A stretch of 18,654 nt of DNA, from assembly GCA_002305685.1 (NCBI GenBank), contig DBQB01000043.1, positions 1 through 18,654 on the forward strand. The letters are read 5' to 3'. Both the position numbers and the translations under genes were made by a program. This DNA comes from Ruminococcaceae bacterium UBA1405 (GTDB lineage Bacteria; Bacillota; Clostridia; Oscillospirales; Ruminococcaceae). The notes under the pieces are model-generated. The model was not told the origin of the DNA. It was given only the letters and a program-made list of their open reading frames with translations, and ran no database searches. This document shows positions 12,887 through 18,654 of this stretch, one piece after another; positions within the stretch are counted from its first letter, which is position 1, and every line of letters begins with the position of its first letter.

Positions 12887-13561
12887 CTAAGCATTCATTT
12901 GACAAAAAATATCTTGCAGATCGGCATCAATTGCAGACAGCAAATCTGCATCATGTTTCAGACGACATTTAAGGGAATCTGACACATCGTTTTCAGTCTT
13001 GTATTTTTGGTGATGCTCTAAACTCGCCCAATAGTCCATAGCAATTGTCCGTATTTGGATCTCAACAGGAATGTGTTCTGTTGTCCCCGCCAAGAAAATG
13101 GGAACTGAAACAATTAGGTGGAGACTCCGGTATCCGTTTGACTTTGGATTAGAAATAAAGTCCTTTTTCTTAAGCAAACGAATGTCATCTTGAGAAAGGA
13201 GCAGGTCAGCGACTAGATTTACATCATTTAGGTAATTGCACACGACCCGAACTCCAGCAATATCAAGAATACCCTCACGAAGGGATTGCATTTCTATGGG
13301 GTATCCTTTTCGTCTGAGCTTTTCGAGCATACTTCCTGGAGACTTCAGCCTACATTCAATATGGTGGATAGGATTGTGGCAGTGCTCTACTTGGAATCCA
13401 TCATTAAGAATCTCAAGTTTGGTCCTTACTTGCTTAATTGCAGCATTGTACAACTGACGGATTGCGAGAAACTCTGTCACATCATCCACGAAAGCCTCGT
13501 CCTGTAAGAGCGCCAGATTACGCTCACTTGTCGTCATTTGCAGGATTCTTTCAAAGTCCAT
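12887..13561 (-). CDS. Small alarmone synthetase, (p)ppGpp synthetase (RelQ/YjbM-like)
   Basis: A 224-residue protein with only the RelA/SpoT synthetase domain: it moves pyrophosphate from ATP to GTP or GDP, making (p)ppGpp. Seen: the region with LEKLRRKGYPI (79-89), DIAGVRVVC (Asp100, Arg105), the G-loop NPKSNGYRSLHLIV (138-151) and PVEIQIRTIAMDYWASLEH (166-183) with Glu168 in the position of the catalytic Glu. There is no HD hydrolase, TGS or ACT domain, and the length is near that of RelQ enzymes. AAGGGGGA sets the ATG at 13561. It lies 119 bases after metK on the same strand with a hairpin in between, so it may be partly co-transcribed. Confidence 0.9.
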   Translation of the reverse strand: MDFERILQMTTSERNLALLQDEAFVDDVTEFLAIRQLYNAAIKQVRTKLEILNDGFQVEHCHNPIHHIECRLKSPGSMLEKLRRKGYPIEMQSLREGILDIAGVRVVCNYLNDVNLVADLLLSQDDIRLLKKKDFISNPKSNGYRSLHLIVSVPIFLAGTTEHIPVEIQIRTIAMDYWASLEHHQKYKTENDVSDSLKCRLKHDADLLSAIDADLQDIFCQMNA

Positions 13562-13617
13562 AATAAGTCCCCCTTTTCATTTAAAACCGACAGGACTTTG
13601 ACCCCTCCATAACACAG

Positions 13618-13660
13618 ATAGCCGGACTGCCCAATGCAACCCTTGGGGCAATCCGGCTAT
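13618..13660 (-). terminator. Hairpin between metK and the alarmone synthetase gene
   Basis: ATAGCCGGACTGCCC (13618-13632) pairs with GGGCAATCCGGCTAT (13646-13660) with one mismatch. There is no clear T-run on the minus strand, so it is a weak terminator, an attenuator or an mRNA-stabilising hairpin after metK. Confidence 0.55.
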
Positions 13661-13680
13661 TAGGATCTTCTATCACGAAA

Positions 13681-14829
13681 TCAGATTATATCCTGCCAAA
13701 GCTGCGGCAAGTTTGTCTGTTCCCAAGGTAATTCCGCAGTATTTGAGCCAAAGTGACCATAGCTTGCGGTGTGTCTGTAAAACGGTGTTCGCAGGGAAAG
13801 GCGGTCTATGATAGCAGAGGGGCGCAGGTCAACCGTTTTAAGAATCAGTTCCCGGATCCGGTCTGCCGGGAGCTTTCCCGTACCGAAGGTGTCTACCAGG
13901 AGGGATACCGGCTGGGCAACGCCGATAGCGTAACTGATCTGGATCTCACACCGATCCGCCAATCCCGCCGCAACCACATTCTTCGCCAAGTACCGGGCCA
14001 TATACGCACCACTTCGGTCGACCTTTGAGGGATCTTTACCAGAGAACGCGCCGCCGCCATGCCGGGCGTAGCCGCCGTAGGTGTCCACGATCAGCTTCCT
14101 GCCCGTCAGGCCGCTGTCACCGGCGGGACCGCCAATGCAGAAACGGCCTGTAGGATTGATAAAGAATTTTGTGTTCCTGTCCAGCATGCCCTCCGGGATC
14201 ACCGGGCGGATGACATGGCGGAGAATATCCTCCCGCAATTGCTCCATGGACACATCCGCCTCATGCTGGGAAGAAACTACAACAGTGTCCACCCGTGCCG
14301 GGATTCCGTCCCGGTACTCCACGGTGACCTGGGCCTTCCCATCTGGCAGCAGATAGGGCAGAATTCCCTCCTGCCGCACAAAGGCAAGGCGCTTTGTCAG
14401 CGCATGGGCAAGCTCAATGGGCAGCGGCATCAGGTTTTCCGTTTCCTTGCATGCGTAACCAAACATCATGCCCTGATCTCCTGCGCCGTTTTCCATAGAA
14501 TCCGTCTTCTCCACACCCATGTTGATATCGGGGGATTGCTCATGGATATCCACTGTGATTTGGCAGGTGTCTGCGTCAAAGCCATAGCCGTGCTTCACAT
14601 ACCCGATATCCCGAACCACCTGCCGGGCAATAGCGGCATAGTCCACACGGGCAGCCGAGGTGATCTCGCCGAAAATGTGGATCCCGTTGGGAATGGCAGT
14701 TACTTCGCAGGCTACATGGGAATGGGGATCGTTTTCCAAAAGGGCATCCAAAATGGCATCGGCGATCTGGTCACATACCTTATCCGGGTGTCCCGCTGTG
14801 ACGCTTTCAGAGGTAAAGAAGGTTGTCAT
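13681..14829 (-). CDS. metK: S-adenosylmethionine synthetase
   Basis: A 382-residue enzyme that makes S-adenosylmethionine from methionine and ATP. All signature motifs are present: FTSESVTAGHPDKVCDQIAD near the N-terminus, NGAGDQGMMFGYA in the ATP region, and GGGAFSGKDPSKVDRSGAYM (the phosphate-binding loop). The C-terminal domain is complete, so the length is normal, slightly short. The ATG at 14829 is chosen because its TGA overlap with the radical SAM gene (ATGA, 14826-14829) and the typical MTTFFTSE start both support it. The frame is open further upstream inside that gene. The coupling means it is translated with a SAM-consuming enzyme. Whether this is the only metK in the genome cannot be judged here. 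Confidence 0.97.
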   Translation of the reverse strand: MTTFFTSESVTAGHPDKVCDQIADAILDALLENDPHSHVACEVTAIPNGIHIFGEITSAARVDYAAIARQVVRDIGYVKHGYGFDADTCQITVDIHEQSPDINMGVEKTDSMENGAGDQGMMFGYACKETENLMPLPIELAHALTKRLAFVRQEGILPYLLPDGKAQVTVEYRDGIPARVDTVVVSSQHEADVSMEQLREDILRHVIRPVIPEGMLDRNTKFFINPTGRFCIGGPAGDSGLTGRKLIVDTYGGYARHGGGAFSGKDPSKVDRSGAYMARYLAKNVVAAGLADRCEIQISYAIGVAQPVSLLVDTFGTGKLPADRIRELILKTVDLRPSAIIDRLSLRTPFYRHTASYGHFGSNTAELPWEQTNLPQLWQDII

Positions 14830-16196
14830 TTTGCCGCTTCTCCCTTTTTCTTCGCACAGCTGCAGCTCCACAACTCGGTGGCGGTGGGGGTCCAGTTCTT
14901 TGCGTAAGCCTCGCATTTATCGCACAGGTGATCCACCGTTTCCGGGGATTGCAGGTCTGTGGAATGAGCGCCGGTAGCTTTCACAATTTCCCGCAGCTTT
15001 TCCGGATTCTCCAGCATGGGGCAGGGACGCAGATGGTTATCGTTAAAGGGCTGCCCATCGTGATAGGCCATGAAAATGGGGCTGCGCAGTACATCCAGCA
15101 GGCTCATGTCCCGGATGTTGGCGTTGGAATAGTGGATAAACACGCAGGGATCACAGTCACCGTTGGCGTTGATATGCAGATACCGCCGTCCACCGGCAAT
15201 GCAGCCGCCTACATACTCGCCATCGTTCTGGAAGTCCATGGCGAAGATCGGCTTGGTAGCCCGGATCTCCCGGATCCTGTGATACATGAATTCCCGCTGC
15301 TCAGGATTGGGCAGCAGTTCCGGCACTGCGTCATTGCCCACGGGCATGTAGTGGAAGTACCAGACAAACCGAGCACCCCACTGAATCATCTGATCAATAA
15401 ATTCATAGGAGCTGATAGAATCCAGATTCTGGCTGGTGTAGCAGCAGGACAGGCCGAAGGGCAGATGCTTCTCCTTCAGGATTGCCATTGCCTGAATCAC
15501 TTTCTGGTAGGTACCGTTGCCCCGGCGGCCATCGGTGGCAGACTCAAAGCCCTCCACGCTGATGGCAGGGATAAAATTCTTCACCCGGAGCATTTCGTTT
15601 GCAAAAGCTTCGTCGATCAATGTGGCGTTGGTGAAGGAAAGGAACTGGCAGTCGCTGTGCTTTTCACACAGGGCGATCAGGTCCTTTTTGCGAACCAGAG
15701 GCTCACCGCCGGTATATATGTACATATATACGCCCATTTCCTTGCCCTGGGTGATAATGGAATCGATCTCGTCAAAGGTCAGGTTCAGCTTGTTGCCGTA
15801 TTCCGCGGCCCAGCAGCCGGTGCAGTGCAGGTTGCAGGCAGAGGTAGGGTCAAGCAGAATGGCCCAAGGAATATTGCAGTTATATTTCTTCCGGTATTCC
15901 TCCTGCTTTGGCCAACCGATGATATTCGCGTTGAGGAAGAAATTTTCAAAGGTGGCCTTTAGAACCTCCGAATCCGTCTCCTTCAGGATGTTCATAACGA
16001 GCTGATACATGTTGTTCTGCGGGTCTTCCAGCACTTGACGGACTGCCGCGCGCTGGACTGGGAAACTGTCTGGGCCATCGCCAGCCAGCTTATCCACCCA
16101 GGACATCAGTTTCAGAGCATTTTCTTCCGGATTTTTCTCCAAGTAGCCAAAAGCAGTACGCAGAGTTGCTTTTTTCAGTTGATTTGTAAATGACAT
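14826..16196 (-). CDS. Radical SAM protein with SPASM-like C-terminus
   Basis: A 456-residue iron-sulfur enzyme. The radical SAM cluster motif CNLHCTGC is at residues 121-128 and the SAM-binding TGGEP at 162-166. After a TIM-barrel part come SPASM-like cysteines: Cys332 (GGCIAGGRR), CDPC at 348-351, Cys392 (RPCPML), CDKC at 425-428 and SCSC near 445-447, enough for one or two auxiliary clusters. The N-terminal ~100 residues are a helical extension. GGAGAG sets the ATG at 16196. It lies 56 bases after the oleate hydratase and overlaps metK by four bases. The substrate is unknown: a peptide modifier would be the default for SPASM proteins, but no precursor peptide gene is seen, so a lipid or other small molecule is possible. 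Confidence 0.9.
   Translation of the reverse strand: MSFTNQLKKATLRTAFGYLEKNPEENALKLMSWVDKLAGDGPDSFPVQRAAVRQVLEDPQNNMYQLVMNILKETDSEVLKATFENFFLNANIIGWPKQEEYRKKYNCNIPWAILLDPTSACNLHCTGCWAAEYGNKLNLTFDEIDSIITQGKEMGVYMYIYTGGEPLVRKKDLIALCEKHSDCQFLSFTNATLIDEAFANEMLRVKNFIPAISVEGFESATDGRRGNGTYQKVIQAMAILKEKHLPFGLSCCYTSQNLDSISSYEFIDQMIQWGARFVWYFHYMPVGNDAVPELLPNPEQREFMYHRIREIRATKPIFAMDFQNDGEYVGGCIAGGRRYLHINANGDCDPCVFIHYSNANIRDMSLLDVLRSPIFMAYHDGQPFNDNHLRPCPMLENPEKLREIVKATGAHSTDLQSPETVDHLCDKCEAYAKNWTPTATELWSCSCAKKKGEAAK
15712..15731. repeat. 20-bp perfect palindrome inside the radical SAM gene
   Basis: GTATATATGTACATATATAC reads the same on both strands. It falls in the codons for VYMYIY just before the TGGEP motif, and is conspicuously A/T-rich in a G/C-rich gene. 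It may only reflect codon choice for Tyr, Met and Ile. Confidence 0.7.
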
Positions 16197-16218
16197 CTTT
16201 ATCTCTCCATATATAAGG

Positions 16219-16237
16219 GGGGAGGCAACGCCTCCCC
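16219..16237 (-). terminator. Intercistronic hairpin between oleate hydratase and radical SAM genes
   Basis: GGGGAGGC (16219-16226) and GCCTCCCC (16230-16237) are exact reverse complements around AAC. No T-run follows on the minus strand, so it more likely sets relative expression by partial termination or mRNA processing than ends the operon. Confidence 0.6.
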
Positions 16238-16252
16238 GCAGTGAAGCTTCTA

Positions 16253-18031
16253 TCACTCAATTACATGATATTCTTTCAGCAGCTTTTCGATATCTGTTCC
16301 GCGGATCTTCTCCAGCAGCTTCTTGACCACCATTTTCTCCTTGAAGCCCAGTTCCATGTCCGTCAGGGGCTTGCCGTCCCGAAGCTGGATGGTGGCGTTC
16401 AGCAGATCACGGATGTCGTAGACGCTGCCCCAGACCTCGGGCACACCACGGTCGATGTCCAGCAGGGTGTAGACCGCCTCCATGCCGGTACGCATGGAAT
16501 ACTCGGTGGTGAAGATGGTATCCCGCTTGGTTTCGGCAAACTGACCCAGGAACGCAAAGTTCACAGCACCCTCGGGCACCACATCAGGACGGTCACCGGC
16601 GGCACGGGGCATGAAGAAAGCGGTAATATAGGGCATCATCACCGGCACAGTGTTGGCGCTGTGCTCGGCCAGCTCCTCGATCTCCCCCACCGGCACGCCG
16701 ATGTGGTACAGCCACTCCATACAGATTTCCTTACCGGTGCACTCCCGCATGGGCTTCTTCACGAAGTCGCCGGGTTTGTCGGAGAACAGGCCGTAAACCC
16801 ACACCAGGCACTGATCCTTGGGCTGATTCCGGAACTGGGGCTGACGGTTGATGGTCCAGCTCAGGAGCCAGCCGGAATCCTTCACGGTCACGATGCCGCC
16901 GGTAACCACGCCGCCGGTAAAGGGGTCACGCTTGCAGATATTCTTGATATAGGGAATGATCTTCTGATCCAGTGTGGTGACGGTGGCGCTCATCCAGTTG
17001 GACTGCTCAGGATCATGGCAGAACTTGTCGGGATGACCGAAGGAAGGATCCTGTGCAGCAATTCTGCGCCACATATCCCAGCCGCCGCCGGGCTTGATTT
17101 CGGGGTTGAAGGGTGCCACGGTGTTCTGGGAACCCATGGTGGCGTTCTCCACGCAGCCACCGTTGGTAATGAACACCAGATCGTTTTCCGTCAGGTCAAC
17201 AAACTGATGTTTGCCCTCAGACAGCAGCTCAATACGCTTTGCCTGCTTTTTACCGGGCTGGATGTCGAACTCCACATTGACCACCTTGGTGTTATAGTGG
17301 AACTGGACACCGAAGCCTTCCAGATACTTGACCATGGGCAGAATCATAGATTCGTACTGGTTATAACGGGTGAACCGCAGAGCCTTGAAGTCCGGCAGAC
17401 CGCCCACATGGTGGATATAGCGCTTGAGATACAGCTTCATTTCCAAAGCGCTGTGCCAGTTCTCAAAGGCAAACATGGTGCGCCAGTAGAGCCAGAAATT
17501 GGAGTTCAGCACCTCATCATCGAAAAAATCCGTGATGCGCTTATCGTACAGGTCTTCATCGGGGGTGAAGAACAGCTTCATGATCTCCATTGCAGCCTTG
17601 TCGGACAGACCGAACTTGCCGTCGGTGTGGGCATCCTGACCCTGGTTGACGGTTGCCCGGCAGAGGGAGTAGTTGGGGTCTTTCTTATTCAGCCAGTAGT
17701 ATTCGTCCAGAACACTGACCCCTTCTGTCTCGATGGACGGAATGGAGCGGAACAAATCCCACATGACCTCGAAATGGTTATCCATCTCCCGTCCGCCCCG
17801 CATGACATAGCCTACATCGGGGTACTGCCAGCCATCGCATGCACCGCCGGGAATGGGGTCTTTCTCATAGATGTGGATGTTCTGACCCTGCAGCTGTCCG
17901 TCACGAACCAGATAGCAGGCGGCAGTCAGAGCCGCAAGGCCGGTGCCGATGATGTGGGCGGATTTGTTGTCCACGCCCTCGGGCTTTCTGGGACGGGCAA
18001 AGGCTTCGTAATTACCGCTGGAATAATACAT
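16253..18031 (-). CDS. ohyA: Oleate hydratase (fatty-acid double-bond hydratase)
   Basis: A 592-residue FAD-dependent enzyme that adds water to the cis-9 double bond of oleic and related fatty acids, giving 10-hydroxy acids; family members sit on the inner membrane face and detoxify host fatty acids. Seen: the FAD-binding start HIIGTGLAALTAACYLVRDG, YEKDPIPGGACDGW, the catalytic segment GGREMDNHFE with Glu82, and MFAFENWHSALEMKLYLKRY with Tyr201. Glu82 and Tyr201 are the active-site residues I recall for S. aureus OhyA, with the same numbering. The length is normal. A perfect AGGAGG sets the ATG at 18031. It heads the unit with the radical SAM gene and metK. Confidence 0.95.
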   Translation of the reverse strand: MYYSSGNYEAFARPRKPEGVDNKSAHIIGTGLAALTAACYLVRDGQLQGQNIHIYEKDPIPGGACDGWQYPDVGYVMRGGREMDNHFEVMWDLFRSIPSIETEGVSVLDEYYWLNKKDPNYSLCRATVNQGQDAHTDGKFGLSDKAAMEIMKLFFTPDEDLYDKRITDFFDDEVLNSNFWLYWRTMFAFENWHSALEMKLYLKRYIHHVGGLPDFKALRFTRYNQYESMILPMVKYLEGFGVQFHYNTKVVNVEFDIQPGKKQAKRIELLSEGKHQFVDLTENDLVFITNGGCVENATMGSQNTVAPFNPEIKPGGGWDMWRRIAAQDPSFGHPDKFCHDPEQSNWMSATVTTLDQKIIPYIKNICKRDPFTGGVVTGGIVTVKDSGWLLSWTINRQPQFRNQPKDQCLVWVYGLFSDKPGDFVKKPMRECTGKEICMEWLYHIGVPVGEIEELAEHSANTVPVMMPYITAFFMPRAAGDRPDVVPEGAVNFAFLGQFAETKRDTIFTTEYSMRTGMEAVYTLLDIDRGVPEVWGSVYDIRDLLNATIQLRDGKPLTDMELGFKEKMVVKKLLEKIRGTDIEKLLKEYHVIE

Positions 18032-18094
18032 AATTTTTCCTCCTTGTTATATTGGCATCCTCTATTTGAGAGGTGTTTTTTTGTTTACGCCCTC

Positions 18095-18116
18095 ATTATA
18101 TCGGGAAGATTCTTCC
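18095..18116 (-). promoter_or_regulatory. Probable promoter and operator of the oleate hydratase unit
   Basis: On the minus strand a TATAAT box (18100-18095) lies 64 bases upstream of the ATG. Over its -35 side is the palindrome GGAAGATTCTTCC (18104-18116, 6 + 1 + 6). No good TTGACA is seen, which fits a promoter needing or blocked by a regulator, perhaps one that senses fatty acids. A short CCTCT/AGAGG hairpin (18059-18073) lies in the leader. Confidence 0.55.
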
Positions 18117-18133
18117 TTTCCTATGGACAGAGA

Positions 18134-18168
18134 TACCCCCTATGCCTGAAATTCAGACACAGGGGGTA
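18134..18168. repeat. Nested inverted repeat upstream of the oleate hydratase promoter
   Basis: TACCCCCT (18134-18141) and AGGGGGTA (18161-18168) are exact reverse complements, with the palindrome CTGAAATTCAG (18146-18156) between them. It lies just upstream of the promoter and could be a second operator or a back-up terminator. Confidence 0.55.
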
Positions 18169-18197
18169 GGTTTGCCTGGTTTTTTGACTCGTATCGC

Positions 18198-18224
18198 AAA
18201 AAAAGCAGGACCGAAGTCCTGCTT
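18198..18224 (-). terminator. Intrinsic terminator with a TTCG tetraloop
   Basis: On the minus strand AAGCAGGAC-TTCG-GTCCTGCTT (18224-18203) is followed by a run of T. The stem covers the last bases of the hydrolase stop codon. C(UUCG)G is an unusually stable tetraloop. It closes the hydrolase gene before the oleate hydratase promoter. Confidence 0.92.
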
Positions 18225-18654
18225 ATACCTGGGAATATGAAGTTGTATGCTGGAATTCATCATAAAAAAGCAAAATATCTTTATATACATCCAGCTTTTT
18301 CTCTTCGTTGAGTATCTCATGACGCATATGTTCATACAGTTTGCTGCTGATATTTGTATAGCCCAGCTCCGATAAAAAAGCGATTAGCTGTTCAAATCGC
18401 TTTCTTGATCGAATAACCGGGTCTTCCTCACCGGCAATGACAAGAATTGGCAAATGTGGGTTGCTTACATGCCAGTTTCTTTTCTCAAAAGCCGCTTTTT
18501 GCAGCCTCAAAAGGTTGACAAACCCATTTGTGGTAAAGATAAATCCACATTTCGGATCTTGGTTGTATTGTGCAACATTGGCTTGGTTTTCTGAGAGCCA
18601 GCCATTCGGAATCGAATTTCCGGCATTAAACTGCGAAAAGGCCATAGCATTCAA
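18223..18654 (-). CDS. Alpha/beta hydrolase, lysophospholipase-like (C-terminal part, cut by window edge)
   Basis: The 143 visible residues are the C-terminal half of a serine hydrolase of the monoglyceride lipase/lysophospholipase type (Hydrolase_4, S33-like). Seen: PILVIAGEEDPVI, where Asp of GEEDPV is the acid of the triad, and EHMRHEILNE, where His is the base. The nucleophile GxSxG would be upstream, outside the window. The frame is open at the edge, so the start is not here. It ends inside a strong terminator. A lipase beside an oleate hydratase could release the fatty acids that the hydratase uses, but they are separate transcription units and this link is inference. Confidence 0.88.
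   Translation of the reverse strand: MNAMAFSQFNAGNSIPNGWLSENQANVAQYNQDPKCGFIFTTNGFVNLLRLQKAAFEKRNWHVSNPHLPILVIAGEEDPVIRSRKRFEQLIAFLSELGYTNISSKLYEHMRHEILNEEKKLDVYKDILLFYDEFQHTTSYSQV

Noticed and set aside
14059..14907. Long + strand open frame (282 codons)
   Set aside because: It is the antisense shadow of metK, whose motifs are unmistakable; the frame has no ribosome binding site and no family features.
16241..18169. Very long + strand open frame (642 codons) over the oleate hydratase gene
   Set aside because: The minus strand encodes a full oleate hydratase with catalytic residues in place; the + frame is a shadow produced by codon bias.

Overview
The window looks like a Clostridia (Firmicutes) genome, probably a gut Oscillospiraceae or relative. 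The grounds are strong AGGAGG-type ribosome binding sites, a MobP-type relaxase with Sel1 repeats, small gut-Clostridia families (DUF4314/DUF6329, DUF6103, DUF6809), a HdeD-RND transporter operon and an oleate hydratase. The species cannot be fixed from sequence alone.

Positions 1 to about 11,900 read as an integrated mobile element. The + strand holds a packed run of small accessory genes (33-2836) that ends in a terminator. Next comes about 540 bases of non-coding DNA full of near-perfect hairpins and GGGGTCA repeats (2930-3365), the best oriT candidate. After it lie a ribbon-helix-helix relaxosome-type protein, a MobP-type relaxase, a DUF3991/TOPRIM protein, a VirD4/TraG coupling protein and a HTH_36 protein. 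No VirB4, VirB6 or other mating-channel gene follows, so the element is either cut short or mobilizable only with a helper. A divergent XRE repressor, two tandem small HTH genes (one frameshifted) with matching palindromic operators, and a DUF6809 gene between two near-identical hairpins complete the accessory part.

The join to the host side is visible inside one reading frame at about 11,895-11,915. The first ~66 codons of an RND/MMPL transporter are fused in frame to the C-terminal TOPRIM domain of an OLD-family nuclease. To its right, all on the minus strand, are the HdeD-like partner of that transporter, a small alarmone synthetase, and a compact cluster of oleate hydratase, radical SAM/SPASM protein and S-adenosylmethionine synthetase. 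The last two overlap by ATGA. The window ends in an alpha/beta hydrolase cut by the edge.

The most interesting points are the oleate hydratase-radical SAM-MetK unit (an enzyme that consumes SAM co-translated with the enzyme that makes it, beside a fatty-acid enzyme), the structured oriT-like region, the RND-OLD chimera, and several genes whose best Shine-Dalgarno sequence points at a non-standard start codon (ACG, ATC).
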